Below are positions 48,685-61,749 of a stretch of 64,000 bases of DNA, in pieces. Positions within the stretch are counted from its first letter, which is position 1. Each line of letters begins with the position of its first letter. The position numbers and the translations under genes are program-made. The stretch comes from Fasciolopsis buskii (Eukaryota; Platyhelminthes; Trematoda; Plagiorchiida; Fasciolidae), in the NCBI GenBank assembly GCA_008360955.1, contig LUCM01002408.1:372001-436000 (forward strand), in the 5' to 3' direction. The notes beneath the pieces were generated by a model. That model worked only from the letters and a program-made list of their open reading frames with translations. It made no database searches and was not told the DNA's origin.

Positions 48685-49175
48685 GCCTTCGATCGTCTCG
48701 ACTCTTGTTCACTCCCAGCCAGCCAACATCAAGCGAGAACGACAAATGGCCTCTGGCACATCAACAAGAAAGTTCCTGCCTTTATTTGCCGTAATCAAAT
48801 GGTTTACATAGACCCACGCGTGATAGAGTTCTTCACCCGATGGCCATCTGTCTCAAGAGATCATTGTCTATTCTTTGGTTTTCATTATCGAACCTCACCC
48901 GCGCTCCCCTCTGAGCGTACTACAAATTCAGACCACTCTCTATCAGTCCGCGGACTAGAGGGCTTGGATGACTTCGCGCTTGTCTCTGGGACTGCTATCG
49001 ATCCAATTCCACGCTCGTGTGTTGTCCAACTGACCTCAGAGGAGTTTGGCTGTTAGTCCCTTTTTTCCGGCTATGGTCGCGCTTCGGCACTGCACGAGTC
49101 ACAGCACCGAAGCAAAATGACCTTGCAGTGTTACATCCGCATGTAACCTCAGCTGAAATAGTTATTGCCCAGAAT
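48685..49175 (+). repeat. Dispersed repeat family A, copy 2
   Basis: This is the longest uninterrupted copy. It starts ccttcgatcgtctcgactct and matches the minus-strand copy at 15200-15655 closely. It carries a 136-codon frame (48646-49056) followed by a shifted frame up to 49226 (LLVPFFRLWSRFGTARVTAP), both matched in the other copy. Confidence 0.65.
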
Positions 49176-49179
49176 ATGC

Positions 49180-50555
49180 CTATACCGCTGTCAAGGGAGC
49201 AGTATTGTCAAATACAGCCAATTTAATGAAAACAACCCGGAGGAAATAGTATATTCTCGGGATTGTTTAATCAGATGCTACTGATTGCAATCATTGCTAT
49301 GCATCTTCATGTTTTGATTAAAGCCACTCGAATAGCAACGGGATCCCGCGCCATGCTTGTTAAAAAAAGGCATTAGGAAGTGTTACTGTCCTCGATTCTG
49401 TGACCTTAACCGAGTCGTTCGCGTCTTTTTACGAAACAACCCGAGTCACAGTACACTACGTTACATCACATGCAATAACTACTAAATAGAATTGAGAAAT
49501 TATAAAACAATATTAGGAAACCAAAGTTCACCTTCAACAAAAGAGAGAGACCTGTATCGCACCCCACTTGTCAAATGACCTCACCGATGAGAAATTATTA
49601 TGTGAACCGATGCTTAATTCAGGTGTGAAATTGGAAAGAACTTGTCCAACCGTATCAAAGTGATTGGAATTTTGAAGTACTGAGCAAATCATCTGATAAA
49701 AGGTGGGGACGAATTGTCACTCATATTTTCTGACTCACTGATAGACAGTCTGCCAAACGGAGTCAGAAGCTTTCGTTGGTTCGCCTGCGGTTGGGATAGA
49801 GTGCCTTGATTCGCACGTTATGGATTTCCCGACGTTCCATTCTTTTACCTGGATTTTCTTATTGTTCATAGGGACAGGCGCATTCGAGGATGACACAGGA
49901 ACGAACCCTATCAGAAGAAATTAACCGATGGGAACTCCTACACTTTGACTCTTTTGAATTTACTGACGAGGCTCAAATGACCTTGGCCAGAAAATAGTCC
50001 CTATATACTTCCACAAATAAACAGCTTACTGGTTAATTCGATAACCTTTCGAAGTCCGATTTATTCAGATCCCGGCATTAGTACCAATTTCATTGTCTTG
50101 AAGCGCATAAAGTGTACGAGACAACTGCGCAAGTTACTCATCCTATGTGTAGGCAAATACATCAGCAGGTTGGAGTGCACGTTAAGTTTCCGGTAACACC
50201 AACCTTAGTTTTATGTACAGGTAGCACTTATAAGGAAAAATGGGAATTCTATCAGGGACGTTTAGATCACCTGTTTTTGATTTAAACGTCATCTTGCGCG
50301 CGGTTTGACTACTAAGTTCAGAAAAAACCACCTTGAAATGAAAAGCAATAAAGTGTAAATACGGAAATTAAAAATTTACCGTCAGTAAAAAGTACCATTG
50401 AAAACGGTGGCAACTAAGACTGAGAGGTGATCTGAAACGAGGATCCCAAAATCATATCCCAAATTACATCAGTCGGCTAGTCTTGATGTCAGCTTGCATG
50501 TGAGGTGTGATGAATCAATTGCGATACCTCTTTTCGAAAGGAAGCTATAATGAGT
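49180..50555. other. Non-coding stretch, nothing recognised
   Basis: No frame above 60 codons. Confidence 0.4.
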
Positions 50556-50559
50556 CTAC

Positions 50560-50835
50560 GTGCAAGTCACGTGGTACAATCCGGCGCACGTTAACACAAC
50601 CAACCAATGGGAATCATAGCGACAGGTGATCGTGAAATCAAAACATGCTTCCAGTATCATTGGACCGGATGTATTTCACCAATCGGGATTTCGCCTCTCT
50701 TGTATACAAATGCATGAGTTGTGAATAGAATCCGAGCGTACCCCCAAGTATTATGAGGTTTGCATTGTTTTGATTTGCGTAGGTTGGGTCGCGGGCAATT
50801 CAGTGCTCATCGGTAATACACGTCCGTGCATTGTT
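50560..50835 (+). repeat. Dispersed repeat family C, copy 1
   Basis: Matches 56735-57035: acgtgcaagtcacgtggtac, acaaccaaccaatg, tgtatttcaccaatcgggat, ttcgcctctc, atgcatgagttgtgaatag. Not recognised. Confidence 0.65.
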
Positions 50836-50839
50836 ACAG

Positions 50840-52060
50840 TTGGCGGAATGCCGTATAAAGATTTCACTTAGCAATGCTACAGAACCTCACATCATGATTT
50901 CTCATTCTAGTGTGACTTTTTCTGAATTCACTTCGCATCGACATGGAGCTGAAAGTCTTCTGACCACCAGCCGCAGCGTTGCGGTAGTTTTTACGGGCCC
51001 CATTAGGAACTAAACAAATCCTCTGAATGCTCTGTGTTCTACTGCAATATCATAACTCGAGTGATCTAGTTCGCTTACTAGACTCTCGAATCTCGGAAAT
51101 TGTGAAGATTAAATCAGCATTAGCAAAATTACACCTTCTCTAACATCTAACATTACTACGAGGTGGGAACGAGTGATGTTAAAACATATCCTCCTAACAT
51201 ATGACCCCGCTGCCAGAGTAGGATGAACCTTGCTCCCGAAAATACTCTTGAGTTACTGTACTTGATCAACACTGGTTTTGGTACTTGTGCGCGGACGTAA
51301 TTTTCCCCATCAGGTAGAGTGGATCAGTGATGAGTGTACATGAAGGTCACGAGATTCGGTCCCGAAAAGTTTTACTTTTACTTGAAGCTTCAGCCAACCA
51401 CTCAGAATCGTGGCGAGTGTAAAAGTGAACATTCCGTGATAACTATTGGTCTAAAAATATTCTGTCAGTCGTATCTTTGTCTCATAACTAAACTAGGGCA
51501 TGATAGTCAGTTACGAGCTTCAGCTGCGCAATCGGGGCTTTTCCGCTACATGTTGGTTATTAGTGTCCCTGTTTCATTACTATCGGTCTTGATAAATGTT
51601 ACTATTTACGGCAAAATTCTCACGTGATATCACTGTCAAGACGCAAGTGTGTCAGCTCTCCACAACGTGTGCAAGTAGTATCATAGGTTGATACTGTCCA
51701 GTTTCTGATTTTTTCGCAGCTGACACGATTGCACGTTGAAATGTGACACTTGGATAGGGAAGGCAAGCTGTAGATGTGAGGGTATGATAGCTGATTTGAC
51801 ATTGCGCCTGAGTCTGATAGAGCTGTTTTATTGGTTACGGGTGGCTGCACGACGATGGATCGTGCCAGCCTAATCAAATGATCGGTGCACGGGCGTGAAT
51901 AAAGACATCCTGCGAAACGGCGCGCAATTGCAAAACGCAAGACTACAGTGAGACTACATCATCCCATTGGCTACCAGCGGACAGCCGACATAGTGACCTG
52001 ACCTGGTAAGAGTGCGAATGTGCAAAAGGAAGGCCATTTCGTGAACTTGGCCAACCAATC
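50840..52060. other. Non-coding stretch with a possible SINE remnant
   Basis: A remnant similar to 38636-38812 lies at about 51330-51480. No gene is supported. Confidence 0.3.
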
Positions 52061-52063
52061 AGG

Positions 52064-55000
52064 ATGAGCAGTCCGGATTTGACAAGAAAACGACACGAAC
52101 TGGATTGCATGAAGTGGACTAAACAAGACAAACCAATCAAAACGCGGCTCTTATTTAAGATGACGGGGACGGACGATAGTGATCTGGAGATCGGATTGGC
52201 TTACTGGAGAGTGGTATTCGGAAGAGAGGAACGACGTTACACAACAGTAGGAACCACAATCATAAAATCTCGACATTTTTATGACGACGATACAGCGGAA
52301 ATCGGTACAAAAACAATGATCTAATTATATCTCCATATTTGTCAAAGTTACGGAATTTGGACTCAAGTGCGAACAAACAAAACAATCTCGAAAAAATGAG
52401 TATCTTCATGAGGTAAATTAATGAAACTTCGAAATTTGGGGAATGTTGGGGACAAAATACGACTGAAATTCGCCGGTTGAAATCGAGAGAATAACCGGTT
52501 TACATGTTCATTGCACAATAAAACAAATTCATTCAATCGGATACATGTTCTGAGGTATTAGTGATCCGATTGGACAGTGTGCTGAAAGCTCCAGTTTTCA
52601 TTCTTTTGGACGTCCCTGCGGCTATGTTGGCCCGCCTGGCCTGAGTGATCACTTGAACTGCAGTTCCTGACTGGGGAACTAGTTCTCTCACGCCGAATTC
52701 TGCTCATGCCGCGCTTGTTTGTTGCTAAGGCTGCGTTTGACTGTTCCGTATGGCGTCTGATCCAGTCGTTGTTACTTCTTTGGACGGCTGCTGCTGACTG
52801 CTGCGAGCATGGTAATCGATTACCCTCTTCATCCGTTTCAGTCGACTTCAGCTCTACACTACATCACGCGGTTTTTTACCTGCTTATTACTGTCTGCGGT
52901 ACCTATACACTTAGTTGATTTATCACCATACAGCATTATTCATCTTTTGTTATGATTCTCAGGCAATTCAGAAATCGAACACAAAACAGCTACCTTTTTG
53001 GCACCATACTGAGCATACAGAATGTATGGGGGTCTCAGGTGTGTGCAAAAACCGAACTCCGATAACAGGTACATTTGGTCCAATTTAGCATTCGTGATAC
53101 TTTGCATCAATGCAGTTGGTTCATCCATATTCAGCGCAATTCTTTAGGTCACTGCAGTCCACGAAAGCATATGAAATGCGCATATTTGAGGTAGTCGCAG
53201 ATAAATCTGCGGAATTCCGGGCCAAAAGTGCCCATGGAGAATAGAACGGACAAAGCTGGTTCATGAAGACCACCGAAAGCCCAACTGGAATTCAAAAACA
53301 CCAATTTGAACTTTTGGTACCCGGCAACTGAAGTTGAAACTACCGGGTAGATTAGATACTATTCTGTTTTATGTAAAAAGCGTGAAGCGCAGTAAATAAG
53401 CTCAACTTTATCTTCCCCAGAAGCCCTGGTCTCGGGCGACAGATGAGGGAGCATTTATTGTTTAATTCCTTTTTGAATAATTGTGTTATCCTGACTGTCA
53501 GATGGTTACCAAAACTTTCACTCGGTGAAACCTACCATGTATCCGTGCATTCACTAGCCTTTAAAAGGAGAATTCGATTGGGGAAAGCTATTTTGTTGAT
53601 CTTAGTTTTTCATCCCTGTTGGTACACCATGAATAGTTGAATGATTGGTAGCGCGTAAGCTGATGCAGTGAGAAGATATAGAGGTAAAATTGGTGTTTAG
53701 TTTATTAACGCGGACATATATGCAACTAAATCTTCTCCATACCACAAAATGTGATGCACAAACCAATCAGTTAGGGCAGGTCAGATCAATTTAATTCTAA
53801 GTCTACGTTATTTTTAATGGGAATGACGAGGCACAGGGATGAACAGACGAACTACAAGTAAGCCGAGGTTAAAAATTGTCATGCCCTCGAAGAGAAAAAA
53901 CTCGATATGTATGACGAAGGGCGCAACGAGAATGCGTGTTAAGCAGACGCGCTTAAACAGCGAAGGAAAGGTTTATTGCAATCCGTGGCATGAATCCACC
54001 ATGCTTCGTGCTATCGACCTTAGCTTCCTCAAATCACGTGTTGACCTCGATTCCGGACAAGCTGGTTTTTAGCATCACATGATTGACTGAGACAGTTGGC
54101 GGATCAATAATATACGCAGAGTGCAAGTGATGCCCAAGCCAAGGTGCGCACGTAAAGAAATACTATTATTGTGGAGTAGTTTATAAGTTAGGAAATGGTA
54201 TACTTGCTCCCATTGCGCAGGTCCTGTTCTATCCGGTAACGCATATAATGAATCGACCAAGCCTGTTTTCGGCACTTTACAATCACGCAAATACGACGCG
54301 TGTAACTGATATCGCACTGACAATAATCAAAGTAGGTACACAGAAAGCACGAGAACAGTGACGATAACAATTGGCGACTACATGTCTATTGTGTCGTCTG
54401 AATTGGTTATTGAGTATTTGGAAGATGGTCAACCAGGTAGTTTGTGATCAGAGTTTACCTGACAGACACAATGACCAGATTAGATTACAGCATTTGGTGT
54501 TCCCGAGTTAATCGTTGGGTATTGCTGGCGTCATTGTTACTGCTCCGGAGACAGCCATGGTTTTGTTTTTTTATTTATCTTTCGTTATCCTATCCTGGTG
54601 TAGATAGGTCGAATTACATCAGTCCTACTGATCGCCTGGTTTGATCCATTTGAATAGGCCTTGGTTCAAACAACTTTTGTGGTGTTAAGCTAGTTTCGAT
54701 CGCAATAATCTGCCCACAGTAGTAAGTAAATTAGTACATTCAACATAATGAGGTCGAATGCAACTAGGTCTTTGTCTGACGATGAAGACGCAGCCGAGAG
54801 GAGAATAAGATGCGAAATTCAGTTTGAGGTCGCACGTGTAGGAAGTGCATGTGAAGGTAAAGACCATGTATAGAGTTCCTGAATGCTAGAACTGCTTCTT
54901 TGTTTCTCATACTCTTGTTCATGAAGCTATGTTTCACTTTCATGGAATACTTCGTTTGGTCTTAGTTAATATATTGGTACCGGTTTCAGCAGAACAAGAC

Positions 55001-55120
55001 TTTATACTTTTGTTAGCTAGCCACCGGACTGCATTGGAGCAACGCCTTGCAGCCTACACACTGGTAGTTGTATTCATTGATACAACGACCTGGTGAGACA
55101 GAAAAAGTTTTAAAATCAAA
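52064..55120. other. Non-coding stretch, nothing firm
   Basis: The 86-codon frame at 52064-52324 contains a stretch similar to a minus-strand frame at 57640-57700 (DLE.G...WR), suggesting a low-copy repeat rather than a gene. Confidence 0.3.
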
Positions 55121-55124
55121 TTAT

Positions 55125-55480
55125 CACAGTCGACAACTAACACCTTCAGTCGGTCATCTTGGTTCAAGTTCAGGAACACCGAGCTTAATGAAAAGAGGTC
55201 AATCAAAATGGTCTCCGGCCGATCAACAAGACTGCTTTATTCGTCCTTCAAATGATTTGCATATCGTCAAAATTTAACTGGCTCATTGTCTCTTCTTTGG
55301 CCTTAATTCAAAGCAGCGCCTTTGATCGCCTCTGAGCTTGTCACAGATCAAACAACTTTCAGTCTCCCCACAAACTAGGAAGCTTGCCTCGTTCCGTATT
55401 TTAGCCTTTGGTTCGTAGGCGATCCAATTCAAGCCCACGCGTTGATCCACTGATGCCTGAGCGGTCTGCCAGTCACTGTC
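55125..55480 (+). repeat. Dispersed repeat family A, copy 3 (diverged)
   Basis: It shares cttcagtcggtcatcttgg, gaggtcaatcaaaatgg, tctccggccgatcaaca and gcctctgagcttgtcacaga with copy 4 at 62785, and more distantly with copies 1 and 2. Confidence 0.45.
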
Positions 55481-55484
55481 CTTT

Positions 55485-56730
55485 CGGATATGATCAGTCT
55501 TCACATTTTTATGAATCATCGTACTGAAGCGAAGTAGGATTCTTTAACTGCTATTGTAATTAGTAGGCCGAATTTGGTCGATCACGGTAACGAGCGTATA
55601 CGAGCTGCCCGTAAGTACTGAATAGGCTTCGGCACGAATGAAGTCAACAAGAAGACCACAGCAGAACGGAAAGAATTTCGAGTATTATTTACAGCTCACA
55701 GTATTATCTACAAGGTTGGAGATATTACAATTAGTGGAATCCATTCCATTTAATCGCCATCGCGGAATGTTTTGATTTCCCTACCGCTTATAGTCGCGGT
55801 TCTCATCGGTTGCTTGTCTATCCACGCAGGCCTGCGTGAAGTTGTATCGAACGGTATCACATGACTTGCCCGTAAACTCACCACCTATTATCCGGTAGCT
55901 TCCCCTTACACATGCCTCAATAGATTGTACTTCTTGAGTGAAGTTTGTATCGATGGGATTCGGTAAATCTGCACTTAGCGTTTCAAGACAAAATTTAGAA
56001 GTCCCGACGGCTTACACTTTAACGTTTCATGCTCTCTAACAGGACATCTTAGGGATACTCAGGCATTTCATTTCATGACCGTGGTTGCCTGTACTTCGTG
56101 AACTGCTCTCCGTTATTCCGTACTATCTCCGTATTCTCTATCTGTGTATCGAAGGCTGGAATGTCCTTATCCCCCCCCCGAGAGCTAGGAACACGTGACT
56201 CTGTGTGGGTTTGCGTAGAAACTGAATCGTTTCCACAGTGGCTGAAATCACATCCATGATGAATTTGAATACTAATTCAGTATTCGCACAGCAGATTTAG
56301 CTTTGTCTGTTTCTTTCTTCAGTTCGCACTCTTTTGCTTACGGTGGTAACATTTATAGTCAGTAAGCTAACAGCTGCCGAACTTTAGTCATTGTGGGTTT
56401 TGTAAGCTGACTCATCTAGCCGTCTTCACAATCGCCAGTCAATTATTGACCAAGGCTTTCCTCCAGAAATACTGTTCGTTTGTCGTGAAGTTGGTAAAAA
56501 TAAGGTGAAACAAATAAAATGTAATCATGGAAAATGATTATAACACGGCGAAATTCTTTTTCGATATATCCATTCTGGGTATTACCATGCGTAACACTGA
56601 GTATCAAAAAGTAGACATGTAAAAGCGGGTTTCTTGCACAATTCCGGATTCGGCTGTCGAACTGCGATGGCTTCCAATATCACGAGTTATCATCCGAGTG
56701 ACTCCCTGATGGGGGACCTGAAAGTTGTTT
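55485..56730. other. Non-coding stretch, nothing recognised
   Basis: A C-homopolymer of about 10 occurs near 56170. Confidence 0.35.
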
Positions 56731-56734
56731 GTGG

Positions 56735-57035
56735 TGAGTTTACGTGCAAGCCACGTGGTACCATCCGGTGTACATTCGCCCATGTACACAACCAACCAAT
56801 GAGAACCTTGGGGAAGTATGATCGTGAAGTCAAAACATACTTCGAAAACATTGGACCTGATGTATTTCACCAATCGGGATTTCGCCTCTCCTGGATACTA
56901 ATGCATGAGTTGTGAATAGGACCTGAACATGTTTCCCTGCGGATGTGGGTTTCTCATCGTTTTCATTTGCATGGCTTCGGTGGCAGTCGATTCGGTGCGC
57001 ATTGTTAATCCATATGCGCGCATTATTACTGCGAT
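56735..57035 (+). repeat. Dispersed repeat family C, copy 2
   Basis: Partner of 50560-50835, with the same order of blocks over about 280 bp. It continues past ttgcatggcttcggtgg into a shared gcattattactg region. Confidence 0.65.
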
Positions 57036-57039
57036 GTTA

Positions 57040-58435
57040 AGTACTACTAAAAGGTTGCTGTCAGCGGATATATCTGGTGACCGGTAAAACGCAGATTTGT
57101 AACATTATACTACTGATTGCCTGAACTGTTTCTTTACAAAGAGCATTAGGGAAGTTAGTAAATATTTTCCGACAGCTCTTTGGTGATATGTACAATATAC
57201 TACACGCTACACTGAAACGCGAATACAGAATAGGTGACTGAGATTGGTCAGTCAATTCATTTTTAGACTCTTATATATCCTATAATTTCTTGTAAGCATT
57301 ATGTCGGTTTAATGTTATCATGCTTGACTGGCTTCCCGTTGTACCACACATTTGAAGCATAAACCTGAGATTTTCCGCTCGACCTTACAGTTGGAGGCAC
57401 CAGAGCTCATCTGTGTTCTGTATCCATCTTAGCATTCAACGCTAGAATTCCAAAGTGTTATAACTATCACCAAGTTCTATCCAGGAAAATTAGAAGTACC
57501 AGGTCAATTCTACTCAGATGTCACTCGTAAAGACGGCCAACGCTTCAAACACGAAGCGGGCTAGAAAGTGCATTCTCCCATTCTGTCGATAAGGCCTACC
57601 TTCGTGGTAGGTGTTGGATTGAAGAGGACTTGGCAGGCATTTTTGTATGACGCCTGTTCGCCAATCAGTCACTCCTGTCTCTAAATCGGTATCGTTCATT
57701 TCCACTAACCCGAACGTAGAAAAAATTGAACCAACGCTGAGTCTCGTTTTATTAAATGAAGAGATGGCATGGTTATAGGCCGTTTTTATCACTTATTTGG
57801 AGATATGTGATTGCCATTCACTTCATCGACTGTCCAGATTGTGCCTTGTTTGGTCCGTCTCGTTAGGTACATTTTACCTGGTTTAGTCCGAGTCATTTTG
57901 TTGCTGTTGAATCCAGACCTTTCATCCTGATTGGTTATTACAACTCATGATATGACCTTCTCAGTTAGCATATCCACACTCTTTCATTCTAGTCACGCCA
58001 CCGTGTCGGGTGGCAGCTGATGGGCAGTGAGATAGAGTGGTCTGGATTGGATATTGTCGTCTATATTCGTCCGCGGTTTGACGCCACCGGATTGGATCCA
58101 CGCTTGTGTATTGATTGCGACGGTCCATCATCGCGTAACCATCGATAACTAATGAATGAGATGCATCAGATTTAAACACACTGCCGATCAAACTGTCATC
58201 CTATAACAGGTATCGTTTCTTCCTCCGAAGCGAGTGTAGATATGCTCCATTGATTTGGTCTAATGAGGGCGAAACTCGAATGTGATATTTCTGAATCTAC
58301 AACTGACCGGGAGATATGAGGTTTGTGCGTGAGTAGAAGTCTGTCATGTATACCCTTTAAACTCCTGAACTATAATGGGATTTGTGCCTCTTATGTTAAT
58401 TAAATAGACCTTCGATAAATATTATTCACTTTAGT
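57040..58435. other. Non-coding stretch, nothing recognised
   Basis: The minus-strand 92-codon frame at 57792-57514 has no recognised relatives. Confidence 0.3.
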
Positions 58436-58436
58436 A

Positions 58437-58988
58437 GTAGGAGATTGAATGTTTTCATGAAATAATTCACCATGAAATATCATCGCTCAACTCACCATAA
58501 AGAAACCACGGAAGCACTGTACAGCTGTTTCACCCAGTTTGTCGGGAATCATCAGCAGTGCATATTCACCTCGCCCGAACTAGGACGCGAACCCGGGACG
58601 AACGATTCTGAATCGAACGCCTTAGCCATTACGTTACCGAGCAGGCTCTGAACGGTTTGCTGAACTTCGGCTACCTGCAGAGAACTCACCGATCACTATG
58701 GGTCGTTTACTGTGCTCCAGCGATCCGTGGCCGTACAAATCAGTGACGGATAGGTGGAATATCATGTGGTGAAGTTCAACAAACCGTTCAGAGCCTGCCC
58801 GGTATTGTGATGGCTAAGGCGTTCGACTCAGAATCGTTCGTCCCGGATTCGCGTCCTAGTTCGGGTGCGGTGGATTTGCACTGCTGATGATTCCCAACAA
58901 GGATGAAAAAGCAGTACAGTGTCTAGTGCCTCCATGGTTTCTTTATGGTGAGTTGAGTGACGACATCGCACGGTGAATTATAACATGA
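58437..58988. mobile_element. Inverted dimer of a tRNA-like SINE (foldback element, complete version)
   Basis: The left half (58454-58660) is a minus-strand SINE and the right half (58780-58988) the same SINE on the plus strand, giving inverted arms of about 207 bp around a spacer of about 120 bp. Each SINE has a tRNA-like head next to the spacer (taacgtaatggctaaggcg, gcgttcga.tcagaatcg, gggttcgcgtcc) and its tail outward (ccatggtttctttatggtga, ggtgaatta). The spacer (caaatcagtgacggatagg) and the outer flank gtaggagattgaatgtt also occur at 27811-28182. Confidence 0.72.
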
Positions 58989-59146
58989 AAATATCATTCA
59001 GTCAATTCTCATGCTTGATTCCCTTTCAGGAAGAATGATAAGAAAAGTTCTTTCTTTTTGATTATCTACATTTGCCTTTGGCAGAATTTTTTTCCATATT
59101 ACGACGGCTGACCAGTTCCGAATGATCGTTTTTTTCGCAGCTCTTC

Positions 59147-59149
<3 letters not shown>

Positions 59150-59199
<50 letters not shown>
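59150..59199. repeat. (TA)n microsatellite
   Basis: About 24 uninterrupted TA units. Confidence 0.95.
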
Positions 59200-59200
<1 letters not shown>

Positions 59201-59940
59201 TCTAGATTGTCTCTCTTCCTCTTGCAAGCTTTATACATGAGTCAGCTGCCTAGATTTAGTTTTGCTTTGCAGAAAACGAGGAACAAAAATAGAAAAAATA
59301 TGCACACCACCTCCATCGAAATACACCGTACCATGTGCAGACTACTTTTCGTTTGACGCAATCCCATATCCAGAAGAACAAGAGTATTGCTTTTCTCTAC
59401 ATGCTTAGTGAAATTTATTATTGTGTGTGCATTATTCAACGGTTCTAACTAGAAATGAGTCATTCAACTACGTAGTATACACACATTGTATGACTGTCGT
59501 TTTCAACAAATTTCCGAATATGTAATTTGTGACAAACATTGACAAATGAGTTCTTATAAATCCAAGAGAAAACCTGGGAAGTAACGGTTACATAAATCAT
59601 ATCCTCAGTGTTGTTTGTCAGACAAGAGTTGCGATTGTAAATTCATCAAAAGTAGACCTCAACTCAAAGTTTATCTCCTCTTCAATCCACGTAAGACATT
59701 TTAGCATAATTTCAGAAAGGAATCAAATTGTGACACCCAAGCACAAGTTGTGAATGATTGGAAGCAATTGAAACAACCACGTGAAAAGTTAAAGCCGGTC
59801 TTTTAAGCCAAAATGACTGGGGTCCAATCAGACCGATCCGATTGTATACACATTCAGTCATCTACGTTCATCTACGTTCAATTGTCTCCTGCACACTTTG
59901 TTTTGGGGGTGCTAGACCTGTTTAGATGAGATCTGCTCTC
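59200..59940. other. Upstream region of the 60-kb TAL gene
   Basis: No coding sequence seen. A short tandem duplication tcatctacgt(tcatctacgt) lies near 59860-59880. Confidence 0.35.
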
Positions 59941-59943
59941 CAA

Positions 59944-59952
59944 ATATATAAA
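59944..59952 (+). promoter_or_regulatory. TATA-like box of the 60-kb TAL gene
   Basis: ATATATAAA lies about 121-129 bp before the ATG at 60073. No intron is needed between them. Confidence 0.45.
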
Positions 59953-60072
59953 CCGCCAAAAATGCTGTGCCAACAGAGTGCCAAATTTGGTGGGTGAGTT
60001 TGCAAGCACTGATTAAATAATAATGAAATGTTCAAAGTGGATTAGAAATTCTCGACGACCAACTCATTTGGA

Positions 60073-61706
60073 ATGGATGCGTTTGTCAACTCGTTCTTGG
60101 CTGTTGACAAAGATGGAAGCGGCCAAATCACGGAGGACGAATTGAGACAATATGTGGCCGAGAACAAAATGGACACAATGATGGTCGCGGTAGGTGGATT
60201 AAACAGTTCACTGAGTTTTATCCATGTTGCCTAGTTCAGACTTGTAAATTCCTCATTCATTCATCTCTCTTAGATTTTCGTACAAATAAGAATTTATTAA
60301 ATTTGACCTGAAAATTGACCACTTCGTTTAGGTACCACGTAGCTCACTCAGTTAAAAGATCTATTGGTCTATTGGTTTCACCTTACCATGACAGTAGCCA
60401 GTGGAATGGGATTGAACTAACATTAGTTGATATACAGTAACGCGAGAGAACGTGAAATAAAAGCTTATTTTTTCTGGTTATAAATTCCGTTCGCTAGTAC
60501 ACCAACTGATAGTGTTAAATGTGTTTTGTGTCATTTTGTTCGACTGAACTGAAAACATTTCTTGTATTTCATCAACTTGTATTGACGCTTTTGTCGGGCG
60601 AATCGCATCTGGCACACAACAGGTCTGAACACGTGTTCTCAATAGTTAGCGACAATTCACACATTTAGGACTTGCAATCTCAGGCGTTCGGCCAGACAAC
60701 TTAAAAATGGACAGTGATGATGACACTAGTTTATTGGAAGCTGCACTGGGGAAAACGGCCGAATTGAACAAAAACCACTGATCAACATCTTAGTGATCTA
60801 CTGATAACATTGGTCATTCCAATTGGTTTGAAACGACTGGCGTAAATGGTTGAAGGTAAATCACGTTTTGGTTAGATCACTTCGAACGTATCTTTTTCAC
60901 TCTACGGTCCCGGAACTTAGCACCGACTGTAGCTCACACTGCCGGCTTTCATGGGTTTTGGATTGCTAAATATCTCATTTAAGCCCTTGTCGTCGACGAC
61001 GGGAGATATTACCTAGACCGGAGCTCAGACGTTTGCGAGGTAAATTCTAAGCCCCCGTGGCAATTTGTTCGTTTATTATGGACCAGAAATGATGTTTTTA
61101 ACTTGTCTACCGCGTTAATGAGCATACCAGGTCCAGGAGGTCGACCTACCTTATCTTTTATCTTCTACAGCACTGCCTAGAGTGACACGCACGAATCGAC
61201 TGCTTTTTATTGCTTGGTTTACTTCAGCCGTATCGACCAGCACTTATCATATCACATGATCTTCCATATTCATGGGTGATCTTTCGCGTAAAAATTGAGC
61301 CGTCGTGTTCCGGGGGAATACTCGCTTTAATGTCAGGCGTCTATTGACACACTACGCAAAGTCATTGAAAATGAGGCTTGGTAAAGCGAGTTTTTTCAAT
61401 GTGTAACTCTTGGGACTGCCTTTGTTCAATGCAAAGATTTTATCCAATGCACCTATTGAACCTCACATTCCTAGTTGAACTACATGCGCATAAATTCGTG
61501 CTGTCAACTCTTTCTGTTTTTCAGCGATGGATGCAACTTTTCGATCCCGATAAGACTGGAGTTATCACACTGGAAAATTTTTGGGATAAATTGGGTTTGA
61601 AGATGGAAGAGGTGTAAGTTTTTGGAAAAACAAACGGTTTTCCATCAGCTATCTGTCTGACCGGGAGTCAGTCCAACCACGTTGTAATCACACAATCAGG
61701 AATTGC

Positions 61707-61749
<43 letters not shown>

